From NCBI RefSeq assembly GCF_932526225.1, contig NC_064034.1:12538887-12598886 (forward strand): a stretch of 60,000 bases of DNA. Direction: 5' to 3'. Below the pieces are notes generated by a model. It saw nothing but the letters and a program-made list of their open reading frames with translations. It was not told where the DNA came from and did no database searches. The stretch's first letter is position 1, and every line of letters starts with the position of its first letter. Origin of the DNA: Nematostella vectensis. Its lineage: Eukaryota > Cnidaria > Anthozoa > Actiniaria > Edwardsiidae. Shown here piece by piece: positions 23,501-35,500 of the stretch. The translations under genes were made by a program, and so were the position numbers.

Positions 23501-26500
23501 CCCCTCACCCTGCCCTGGTACGTATAGCACCCCCTCCCCCTGCCCTGGTACGTATAGCACCCCCTCCCCCTGCCCTGGTACGTATAGCACCCCCTCCCCC
23601 TGCCCTGGTACCTATAGCACCCCCTCCCCCTGCCCTGGTACCTATAGCACCCCCTCCCCCTGCCCTGGTACGTATAGCACCCCCTCCCCCTGCCCTGGTA
23701 CCTATAGCACCCCCTCCCCCTGCCCTGGTACGTATAGCACCCCCTCCCCCTGCCCTGGTACGTATAGCACCCCCTCCCCCTGCCCTGGTACGTATAGCAC
23801 CCCCTCCCCCTGCCCTGGTACGTATAGCACCCCCTCCCCCTGCCCTGGTACCTATAGCACCCCCTCCCCCTGCCCTGGTACGTATAGCACCCCCTCCCCC
23901 TGCCCTGGTACGTATAGCACCCCCTCCCCCTGCCCTGGTACCTATAGCACCCCCTCCCCCTGCCCTGGTACGTATAGCACCCCCTTCCCCTGCCCTGGTA
24001 CGTATAGCACCCCCTCCCCCTGCCCTGGTACGTATAGCACCCCCTCCCCCTGCCCTGGTACGTATAGCACCCCCTCCCCCTGCCCTGGTACCTATAGCAC
24101 CCCCTCCCCCTGCCCTGGTACGTATAGCACCCCCTCCCCCTGCCCTGGTACGTATAGCACCCCCTCCCCCTGCCCTGGTACGTATAGCACCCCCTCCCCC
24201 TGCCCTGGTACGTATAGCACCCCTCCCCCTGTCCTGGTACGTATAGCACCTCCAACTCCTGCCCTGGTACGTATACCACCTCCTCCCCCTGCCCTGGTAC
24301 GTATAGCACCTCCAACTCCTGCCCTGGTACGTATACCACCTCTTCCCCCTGCCCTGGTACGTATAGCACCCCTCCCCCTGCCCTGGTACGTGTACCACCT
24401 CCTCCCCCTGTCCTGGTACGTATAGCACCTCCTACTCCTGCCCTGGTACGTATACCACCTCCAACTCCTGCCCTGGTACGTATACCACCTCCTCCTCCTG
24501 CCCTGGTACGTATAGCACCCCTCCCCCTGTCCTGGTACGTATAGCACCTCCTCCCCCTGTCCTGGTACGTATAGCACCTCCTCCCCCTGCCCTGGTACGT
24601 ATAGCACCTCCTCCCCCTGTCCTGGTAAGTATACTCCCCCCCCTTGGCCTGGTACGTATACCACCCCCCTCCCTATCCTGGTTCGTATACTCCCCCCCCC
24701 CCCCCCTGCTCTGGTACGTATACCACCTCCTCCCCCTGCCCTTGTACGTATACCACCCCTCCCCCTGTCCTGGTTCGTATACTCCCCCCCTGCCCTGGTA
24801 CGTATACCACCTCCTCCCCCTGCCTTGGTACGTATAGCACCTCCTACTCCTGCCCTGGTACGTATAGCACCCCTCTCCCTGTCCTGGTTCGTATACTCCC
24901 CCCCCCCCCCCTGCCCTGGTACGTATACCACCCCCCACCCCCCAGCCCTGGTACGTATACCACCCTTCCCCCTGTCCTGGTAAGTATACTTCCCCCCCTG
25001 CCCTGGTACGTATACCACCTCCTCCCCCTGCCCTGGTACGTATACCACCTCCTCCCCCTGCCCTGGTACGTATACCACCTCCTCCCCCTGCCTTGGTACT
25101 TATACCACCTCCTACTCCTGCCCTGGTACGTATAGCACCCCTCCCCCTGTCCTGGTTCGTATACTCCACCCCCTCTGCCCTGGTACGTATACCACCTCCC
25201 CCTCCCTGCCCTGGTTCGTATACTCCCCCACCCCCACCTGCCCTGGTACGTATACTAACCCCTCCATCTGTCCTGGTACGTATACCACCCTTCTTCCCCT
25301 GCTTTATGATTGCACGAAGGTCAATCTTAATAGGACATATTACATACCATTTTCCACCTCAATCTTTTTCCCGTTTCAGAACAGTATAAATCGATAAATT
25401 TTACGTATAAGCTTTTAGGAACTTTTTTTTGGCTGCCGTCAGGCTTTTTAAAGACCATTAGGAAAAACGATATAGATTAGTTAATATGTTGTTTTTATCC
25501 AAATTCATATTTTTGTGACAGTTGCACATTCCTGTCGACATCTGCAAAAGATTGGTCGGGAGAAAGGTATTACTTATCCAAGTGGTATTTATACTATCAA
25601 CCCCGGTCGTCGAGGCAACGTCAAGACGTACTGTGACATGTCACGTGATGGTGGTGGCTGGACTCTATTGGTTACCAGTCACACGAACACGTGGACGCCA
25701 AGCGTCGTGAGGAAAAGAAACGAGAATAAACCAAGTCTGGACGACGACTTTTCGATTCTTTCTGAAGCCGACTCCATCAAAGATGAGATGTACGTCAAAG
25801 GTGCAACCTTTGAGTACAGGATAGAAGCACAGCAGTTTGGTAAGGCCGACACATCAATGATTAACAATAAAAATAATCGCTATTCGTGACAGTGTTCGGC
25901 GTGCGGGCGCGACTGTTTGCTTTGCTACACGTTTGAGTTAGTGATGCTGATAATAACAGGGAAGTTAGGCAGAGTATGGAGATAGAAGACAATTCATATA
26001 CGGGGGCGAGCGAGCATATATTTTTATACATTTGCGAGCTTCTTGTACGTTACGAAAAATTGGCGTCATTAGGGATTTTAAGTAACGATGATGACAACGT
26101 GGACGACGACGGAGAAAACAATAGATAATTTGATTAGGAAATTAACAGATGCACGCGAAAATGAGGGTTGTCCAATACACCGAAATAATAATGCATGGCA
26201 TCGTCTGTAACAATCGAGGTTACTGGGGCGTATTAGAGAACGAGATAAAACAGTGACTCTTGGAAACAATGCCATGCACATATGTCAGAGTAAATGATGT
26301 CTTTCCACCGAATTCTCCCCCCGCCCCCTGCTCCCCATTGAGGGAAGTGGCCGCTTAATAAAGGTACCATGATTGTATTTCCAGGAAGATGGGGAGGTAT
26401 CTGGACAGCCCCACGTCACTACACCTTCCTCAGCACAAACAACAGTCAGCAGGGGGTGGAGCTAGTGCGCAGGTTCGACGAGTGGGTGTACCATGACTAT

Positions 26501-29500
26501 GGGATCGAGAAGACGATGCCATGGATACACGGCGCCACCCTGACCACGTCACGCAACGCGACTCATGTTGCGTATGGTACAATCACAGGTACGCACTTAC
26601 TGGGTTATCAGTTTACTGTACTCAAAATACGCGCCTCATGTCGCGTATGGTACTACATCACAGGTACGCACTTACTGGGTTATCAGTTTACTGTACTCCA
26701 AATACGCGCCTCATGTCGCGTATGGTACAATCACAGGTACGCACTTACTGGGTTATCAGTGTACTGTACTCCAAATACGCGCCTCATGTCGCGTATGGTA
26801 CAATCACAGGTACGCACTTACTGGGTTATCAGTGTACTGTACTCCAAATACGCGACTCATGTTGCTGTACTGTACTCCAAATACGCGCCTCATGTCGCGT
26901 ATGGTACTACATCACAGGTACGCACTTACTGGGTTATCAGTGTACTGTACTCCAAATACGCGACTCATGTTGCGTATGGTACAATCACAGGTACGCACTT
27001 ACTGGGTTATCAGTGTACTGTACTCCAAATACGCGACTCATGTCGCGTATGGTACAATCACAGGTACGCACTTACTGGGTTATCAGTGTACTGTACTCCA
27101 AATACGCGACTCATGTCGCATTCAATAAGGAGCACAGGTACAGCTGGATGAAGAGTTCAGTATACCATAAATAAGTAACTTAGCTCATGGTAAGAACACA
27201 GATACATACTTAAAGTAACCATTAATATCGCATATGACAAATTAACCATCCACAATTAAAGTCCGATATATAATGCGCAATATTTAATTATAAGCATATT
27301 AGTTACTCGTTAGAATAAGCCGATGGAAATGGATGCCTTGCGCTAATCGGTATTACAAGAGATTGACCTTCTTTAAATGCCCAGTGTCTGACTTTTCAAA
27401 AATTGTTCCTTCCCTGACAAAAAATCGCACTTGAACATTCTTTGAATGCGAAACATTCCCTACACAACACTTTTTTCGGGGGTTACTGACAAATGTATTA
27501 CCAAGGGAGTTGATGTTATGTCTATTGTCAGGCAATGACCCAAAGAGCTACCCGGCGGCATGGATCAACGAGAAGGAGCATGAGAGACACCCAATCAACA
27601 TCTGGTACTGGATGAGAGAGGGAGAGTACACCGTGCCAAGCTCCTGTTTGAAGCTACAGCAACAGATGCTGCTCTCAGGGGGCGCCCTGAAAGGTAAGGG
27701 CGGACACTCTAGGATGTAAGCATAAGACCTAGGGCGAACGCAAGGGACAAGTGAGAATCGGTCAAACACAAGCGCAAGCGCAAGGTTATCAAGTGTTCTT
27801 TAGCGCTTGCTCTTGCGCTAGCGTTACTGTGAGAAACGAAAAATAAAGTGCGTTGGGCGTATACGCCCTATATTATATATTAACTTGAAGCGTGAGAGAA
27901 GCTTTAATAGACGCGAAAATAGACGAAAATTGTATTATTCAAGACTGTAACATGGTAGACTAATCTGTTTTTACATAATGGTATATAGCCAGAAACACTT
28001 CAAGTAAGCTGTAGAAATACCTTCTGGTTTGCGTAGGCGTTGTGGAAACTTTCTCCGACGAGGATCTCTACAGTGCCAATAATACTGATGAAACCATCCA
28101 GCATCGGTAGCCTGAGTATCAGGCGATTTTATATTTCAAAAGTTGGAGAGGAAAAATAAAAGTACGCCTGACACAAATAATAGACGCGACGCCTGCCGCC
28201 CCTTTTCAGGCCACTGTCAAAATACGTCGGCTGTCAATTTTCCAATGACTCGCGTGGCGGCACAATCAAATGCCCAAATAAAATTATAAACAGCATTTAT
28301 GTAAAACAAAACTACATTGATGTTATATGCAAGGGTAAGAATTTTAGTAACGTTGAACCCGGGTTCAACGTTAACGGTTCAGGAGATTTACGATTTAAGC
28401 ATATGACTGCATATCCACACATCACTAAATTACTACAGGCTTTTTTTTTGTCTAAATAGACAAACCGCAGCTTGAACACAAATGCAATTATTTGATAAAC
28501 TCATACTCAAACAACAACTCGCGGGAAGTGCCGCAAACAATCCAAAGCATTCTTCGTGCTCTCACAGACAAATTTCTCGAATATTCGGCGCCTGGTCTGT
28601 CTAAAAATTTGCTACTACTAATGATGTCCGTAGTTAAACAGCTTCTATGACATCCAGCGCCTAGTAGATCTTCGCTTCGAAAAACAATACCAATGAGAAA
28701 TAAACACACGCAATAGCCGGCCTGGGCAAGACATTTGAACATCTAACCTGAGTATCAGGCGGAATTTTTCCGAAGAAAATGTGGAGAGAAAAATATTTTT
28801 TTTAATGTTATAGAAAACGATTTCTCTGATTCTGCTAACGCAAGGTCAAAAACACTTTTGAAGTCCGCCATTACTCTGAGAACGAGCAGTCAACGGGTTA
28901 GGGTACTATATATAGCTGAACCAATCAGCGCGTCCCATTCGAGTGCCTTTTGTTCTTTTGACCAATAAGGAGACAAGCCGAAATCCGGCATGAGAACATG
29001 CGATTTGAACAGTACTTGTATCAGGCCCTTGTCTTGTTTCTCGCCGGCGCGATAGAAACATAGGAGGGCCTGATACTCAGGTTAAGCATCGGTTGCCCCG
29101 CTAACATGGCGCAGTTCTTATTCCATGTTGGGCTTTTTTTTAAAGTATTTTGCTTAATATTTTTGTCCGTTCAAACAACGCTATGACCGATACGGGCGCT
29201 GTTTGCCGGGAAGAAGAATCGTTAGAAAAAAATCTTTCCGGTTTTAAAGGCATTTAACTATTTCCCTGTATTCACCGGAGTCTGTAATGTTGTAGATGGC
29301 ATCTTCAGGATCCAGCCTGCAAGGAAGGAAGTGATTACCTACTGTGATTTCTCAAGTCATGGTGGTGGCTGGACGCTGCTGTTGACCAGCACATCATACC
29401 GGAGTGGAAGCTGGCAGCGAGGGAACTCGTTTCTTTTCAAGGACAGCAAGACTCCATTCAACACGGACTTTTCTATTCTCGGAGAAAGTGAAGATATTAC

Positions 29501-32500
29501 ACAGTCGCGCCATTTTCAGGTAAAAATTAAATGTTAGTAAAAATACACAGTATCGCATAGCATTTTCTTGTAATAGCTTAATTATTACTTACTCGGGTTT
29601 CTTCTTCACTATGTACCACTATCGAATCCATTAGCGGATTGACTCAAGCTTGTTTTGAAGTCACAAAAAGGATCTCAGAGTTGTATAAGAATAAACGTTC
29701 CCCAAAAATACAAAGCAGTAAAATATTTCGCTATGGATCTTTGCGTATTATGTGAATTACCCTTCCCCGAATAGTCGAAACTACTTAAAAAGCTTACTCT
29801 GACAGTATCGTCATGTCGTCTAGTATCGTATAGAGGCCGATGGCACAAACACACAGGGCGGTGTGTTCGCTGCTGACGCCGGAACCTCATTCACCCGCCA
29901 TTACGGTGAGAAGCCTTATCAGGTCCGCCTACTCAAGCAGTTTGGCCAATGGGATACATCCACTGAGAGCATCACAAACACGCTTCCTCACATCCGGGGC
30001 CCCCGACTCACTACGGCAAGCAGGGATGACGAAATGTCCGGTACACTGGCGTCACTGGCGGCCAGCTCGCCGGAATTTACTTATATGAAGAAGGGGAATA
30101 AAAAACCAATGGTCATCAGGCTATGGATCAGGGAAGGAACCTGGTACGTTTTGGTCGTGAAAATGGATTATATCGTGATTATACGATACGAGAGTGGTTT
30201 AACGGCTATGCGACAAAAGTTGTGACACCATGGTAATGATGATGAATGGTGGTGATTATGATGACTATATTTTAATTAGGGGAAAAGATGATGACAACGC
30301 GAGAGTTGAACATGACGGTTCTGTAATTGGGAGATGATGGTGACGATGGTGGTGTTGATGATTATAGTACTTTCGGGAAGGGGGTTGTCGATGATGATGG
30401 CTGTCGTTGTTGTGATAATGGTTGAGGTTATGATGTTAATTGTAATAGTGTTAGAGATCAAAACAACTCGAAAATTCTCTACAACTCACATATTTATCCT
30501 AGGCGTTCATGTAACGAGATCCTATTGAAGCGCCATCCTCGCCTCCGTCCTCAGAGCTCCGTGTTTATGATTCGCCGCAATGCGTACGAATATCTCCCGG
30601 TATACTGTAACATGACGCAGTCACAGGGAGGGTGGACCTTACTCGTGACCAGCACAAAGAACAACTGGAAGGCAAACCAAGTAGAGTCCAGGAATATCCA
30701 CAGACCCTCGCTCAGCCGAGATTACTCCATCCTGGGGCTTGGAGATCAACTCAAGGCTCTCAGCGGAGCGACGAGCTTTAAGTACAAATTGGAGGCAAAT
30801 GATAGAGGGCGCTGGGGAGGAGTATGGCTGGCACCTATGGAATACACGTAAGTCATGTCTTTTAGAAAAAAAAACGCTGTTTGCAAGGGTTTCACTAATA
30901 CAATATTTTAGTCAACTTTTCGATAATGAAATTCAACTCAAAGTTGGCTCAAAGCCAAATAAGATTGATGACGCCGCTACTCGACCAATCGAAAATGTTT
31001 GCTGAACAGACATAATTCTTTAAATACGATAAATAAGTTTCCACAAGCATCATTACATCCAGTTGCAAGAAAAGAGCTATAACATTCTCTAATGAACAAT
31101 AATCTGTCTCAGTCTCCATTTGCTTTGCATCTGTAGATTTACCAGCACTACAAACATTCAGACAAACGTCTCTCTGGTACGTAAGTATAACTCTTGGGAA
31201 TACAACTGGAGGAACTCCCTTGAGAAGCGCATGCCATGGCTTGGTAAAACCAGCGGTCTACTCACTACTTCCACCGACTCGGACTACTCAGAGTGGGGAA
31301 CGGTTATCTCTAGTAAAGCAGAGAATAACCCCGCACCGTGGATAAGTCCAGAAATGGTCAACCCTGGAGCCATATGGTACTGGATGAACGAGGATGACTG
31401 CGATGCCAGTAGACAACCAGGTATACCTCTCACGAAGTGCAAAAAAAATGTGCTGCTTCCCTTGGACGACGTTTGCAATAGCTTTCTTCATAAATTTCTA
31501 CATTTTTCATATTTACCCAGTATTCTTTGGCGAGCGGAGGATAACACGCTAGAGTGACTATCCTTGAGTATTTACCCCTTGTGTATTTTCTACTGCAAGG
31601 TGGTCTGTCCGGTTGGTAGTGAATATTATTGAGTAGATTCCTCCTTGTATATTTTCTAGTAGAGTGGTCTGTTTGGTTGGGAGTGACTATTGTTGAGTAT
31701 ATTTACCCGTGTGTATATTTTAGTACACGGAGGTCTGTCTGTCTGGAGCACCTGGAGTGAATGTGGCTCTGTGTGTGAATGGGGGGTAAAGACGCGCACA
31801 CGATCCTGCTCGGGTCCTAAGCCTCGCTGCGGAGGCAAGACTTGTAATGCAACACCAAGACAAACCACAGAATGCTACCACTGTCCAAGTTAGTATGATT
31901 CTCCCTCAAGAATTGTGAACATGTTTATGTGTCTACTAATTCACAGGTATCTCATTTTGCGCGACAGATTTCTGCTCTGAATGTTCCAAAGCATTTGTTC
32001 CAAGCAAAAAAAAAGAATAGCTTGCATTTTAAAAACCTGGTCGTCGATTAAAAAAATCGGCCGTCAATTTAAAAAAAACGGCCAGTCAGGTAAGGTGAAA
32101 AGTGCGTGGCTCCTGGCCAACCCCAGAGTTGGTCAAGAGCCAAAAAACGTGCTAATTCGAGAAACTTTTCAATTAACAAAACGTGCTAAAATAAGCAACT
32201 TTTCAATGAACAATTCTTTTTTTGGTTATGACACAGCCCTGTAAATCTATCCCCTTTCTGCTACAGGAAGCTCAATAAGAAATGGCCGGCTATGCATCAA
32301 GCCTGTTAAATCCGGGTCTGGCTGTAGTGTTTACGATGGCACTAAGCTTGTGTACACTGACTCCCAGTGCGATGGTCGTGATGCTGTGTTCCTTTATGTC
32401 GGGCTGACTCTCAAGCACGAGTGCAGCGGTAAATACGTCTGTCCTGAAGGTAAGGCATATACTTCATGTTAGTGGTAAATACATCTGTGCTGAAGGTAAG

Positions 32501-35500
32501 GCATAGACCTCATGTTAGCGGTAAATACATCTGTGCTGAAGGTAAGGCATAGACCTCATGTCAGCGGTAAATACATCTGTGCTGGAGGTAAGGCATAGAC
32601 CTCATGTCAGCGGTAAATACATCTGTGCTGAAGGTAAGGCATAGACCTCATGTTAGCGGTAAATACATCTGTGCTGGAGGTACGGCATAGACCTCGTGTT
32701 AGCGGTAAATACGTCTGCTGAATGTAAGGCATAGACTTCATGTTAGCGGTATAAATACATCTTTGCTGAAGGTAAGGCATAGACCTCATGTTAGCGGTAA
32801 ATACATCTGTGCTGAAGGTAAGGCATAGACTTCATGTTAGCGGTAAATACATCTGTGCTGGAGGTAAGGCATAGACCTCATGTTAGTGGTAAATACATCT
32901 GTGCTGAAGGTAAGGCATAGACCTCATGTTAGTGGTAAATACATCTGTGCTGGAGGTAAGGCATAGACCTCATGTTAGTGGTAAATACATCTGTGCTGGA
33001 GGTAAGGCATAGACCTCATGTTAGCGGTAAATACATCTGTGCTGGAGGTAAGGCATAGACTTCATGTTAGCGGTAAATACGTCTGCTGAAGGTAAGGCAT
33101 AGACTTCATGTTAGCGGTAAATACATCTGTGCTGGAGGTAAGGCATAGACTTCATGTTAGCAGTAAATACGTTTGCTAAAGGTAAGGCATAGACTAGATG
33201 TTACTATACAGCAACGCTATAATGTGGGGCGCGAGGAAAATAATGTCAACACTGACTGGACATCAGTTACTACGGTTTTCAATATTTTGCAAGCTCTGGC
33301 CGACGGGTTCCAACAGCTAAATCGCTTTCTGGTTTCCGTCATCCAAAATCCTTTAAGCGTTTTTAATGGCCAACACTTAAATGGCTTCTTGACAGGCGGC
33401 CGCCCTCTCCGCAAGACGCTGACCAATCAAAAAGCAGCAAAATTTGATTCCGTTTGTTTAAACGACGAAAGCCTTCAAAAGCTTTTACAAATTATCAAAG
33501 AGAGTTTGCAGAATTTTGAAAAGATATTGGTTTTCCAAAACTAACATTCTCGTTTATTCTTGTGACAGGTAGAACAGGTTATGACTTCCTTGTCCTCAAG
33601 ACCAAATGCGACGCAGACATTGAAAAGTTCAACAGGTGAAAAAGAAAAAATATATTTTTGAAATGAGGCGAGTGGGGGGCTCCAATGCATGATTCCACCT
33701 AGTCTGTTCCTAAGTTATTTTAGTGTCCGCAAATACGGTATACGTACCACTTCGGGAAGCCTGACCGACACAAAGGACGACTACGACTAACTCGTTATTG
33801 AGCGGTAACATTTACAGAACGAGTACTATTATAAGTCTAACACTTGCTTTGAACTAAAGGCTGTATTAATATACCTTTAGCGGCCATTTGATTCGATCCA
33901 AAGGATGGCCCCAACCTCTTTCCAGGTTCCTGTTGGGTCCCGCCGAATAACAAGGGAACGAGGTTGGGGTAGCCGCTTAATAGAAGTACCAATTCAGGCG
34001 CGTTGGGGGCGCAGTCATAAGTATCATATGGAAAAAGCATAGTATTTGGAGATTCCTTTAATAAGAAAAGATTTTTTTGGTAGCCAAGGAAGGGCGCGCA
34101 CGGTTCGCGTCACCCCCCGGTGTTCGCGCCTGCACTTTATTAAGAACGACAGGTATCGGGTTAGCCCACCTTAACCCTACCGAGAACATAAACTACAACT
34201 TCAGCTATAGCCTGATAGCTATAACTTTAAATTATCTTATTAAAAGTGGGAAACAGAGACGGGAAGCAAGGAGGTCTGGACGTTATTCGTAACATTTCTC
34301 CCGCATAACATTCGTAACAAAAAGTATAAGAAACATACCACAGGTAGCCCATATTGTACATGGTGCCATTGTTAGCTATCACGATTGGAATGTTTTTACC
34401 ATGGTAATACCACAGGACCGAAGGCAGAGGCCTGCAGCACGTGGCGACGCCTGGGACCTGCGTACATCCTAACGGGGGGAGCCCTGGGGCTGGCGTCAAG
34501 CTCCGACTATGGCCGGGCTGTCAATCACCAGACAATAAACTCGTGCTGGACATGTATTTCAAAGGTAACACATTTAATACACATAGAGGTTGTCAGCCTA
34601 TATTTTAAGGACTTAAGAAGTAGGATAAATCCAAAGTCTACAATATTATAGTTAATTCGTGTTGTTTCAACTTCACCTTATTTAATATGTCTTTTGGTGT
34701 TAGTACGTTTTACCCGGCGAACTTGGATTTCATATTCGCGTCTCTTTATAATTTTATTATAGGTAAATCTCCTCCAAAGCCAGCATCATCAAGTACCCCA
34801 ACAGCCCCTAAAACCACCACGAACCCTGCTACCCCAACAGCCGTCAGACCAAGAGGTAATGGTAGAGGTGTTTTCACGTAGACACCACTATGTGATTTGA
34901 AGGGTAGGTATAAAGGCAACGCCTATAACGACTATGAACGCCATCCGTCAAGCCAGCAGGGAAAGGTAGAGGAGTTTTATCGCATGATGTCATTTTGGAA
35001 TTTTAAAGAGTAAAATGGAGGTGATGTATACCCGTAAGACCGCTAAAACTCTTTGTCTTATATAAACTTCACAGGTAGCCCTATAAGAGCCCGCGGTGGT
35101 TTCTGCTTGAGACCTGAGTCAGCGGATTGCTCTCCCGCGGAAGGTGCACACCTCGTATATGATTCGACAGGTAACCCGGCGTGTGCGCAGACTTACATGT
35201 CTTTTGAATTGCTTGCTGATGGCCGACTGAAGCACCGATGCAGCAAGAAGTATGTCTGTCCTGAAGGTAGGTCAATAATAATTAGGGCTTATATAAGGGA
35301 AACATTTGCACGATTGTCTTACATTGGGTAAATTTCGTGGCAGAAACCCAATTATTGTAACGACATGTTTCTTTTCAAATGAAAATGCGCTTATATACCG
35401 ATGTTAAACATAATCATTTGTTGTTGTTGTTTTCGCAGATAGCAACGCTTCGGTGTATGAAGGAATGTATCTTACTTTGAAAAGATCCTGCGCGGGACAG

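Larger units (their letters stand above)
25522..31420 (+). other. Three fibrinogen-like domains in tandem
   Basis: Domain 1 is in exons 25522-25839, 26385-26588 and most of 27532-27693; domain 2 in the end of that exon (SCLKL) plus 29296-29519 and 29824-30143; domain 3 in 30503-30847 and 31137-31420. Each has SCxxL, a YCDM-like segment followed by GGGWTLL (domain 3: GGWTLLVTST), a W...S/N...DFSILG-type core, F(E/Q/K)Y(R/K)(I/L)EA, and a W(Y/L)W(M/I)(R/N)E end. The fold family is fibrinogen-C or intelectin-like; I infer glycan or matrix binding. I see no clear canonical calcium-site sequence. Domain boundaries fall inside exons, so the array grew by exon-group duplication. Confidence 0.8.
32267..34564 (+). 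other. Unfamiliar Cys-rich module, copy 2
   Basis: Exons 32267-32449, 33569-33635 and 34416-34564. It reads LCIKPVKSGSGC...LVYTDSQC...LTLKHECSGKYVCPEG, then FLVLKTKCDADIEKFNR, then GLQHVATPGTCVHPNGG...LRLWPGCQS...LVLDMYFK. This is the same module as in the cassette at 20243-21438 and in the last three exons. The repeated LxHxCSxKYVCP and CVHPxxG...(V/L)xLWxGC units resemble ricin-B-like beta-trefoil repeats, but that is only a guess from pattern. Confidence 0.75.

Noticed and set aside
23110-24246. 378-codon plus-strand ORF and overlapping minus-strand ORFs of up to 428 codons
   Set aside because: They are readings of the 30-bp minisatellite; because the unit is a multiple of 3 without stops, several frames stay open. 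No independent gene features.
24092-25169. Minus-strand ORFs of 245-328 codons with Tyr/Gly/Arg repeats
   Set aside because: The same minisatellite read on the other strand.
26369-27174. ORFs of 187-260 codons over the 73-bp repeat
   Set aside because: The first part is a true exon, but the open frame continues only because the repeat lacks stops; the real donor at 26589 fits the next exon.
32425-33190. CRISPR-like array
   Set aside because: Units are directly adjacent without unique spacers, and the sequence is eukaryotic; it is a minisatellite.
33173-33544. 123-codon ORF
   Set aside because: It begins in the minisatellite, has no domain, and is inside an intron of the protease gene.
33724-33790. 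True last exon of the protease gene
   Set aside because: It would truncate the Cys-rich module; exon 34416-34564 is in the same phase and restores the conserved pattern, so this is kept only as a possible alternative exon.
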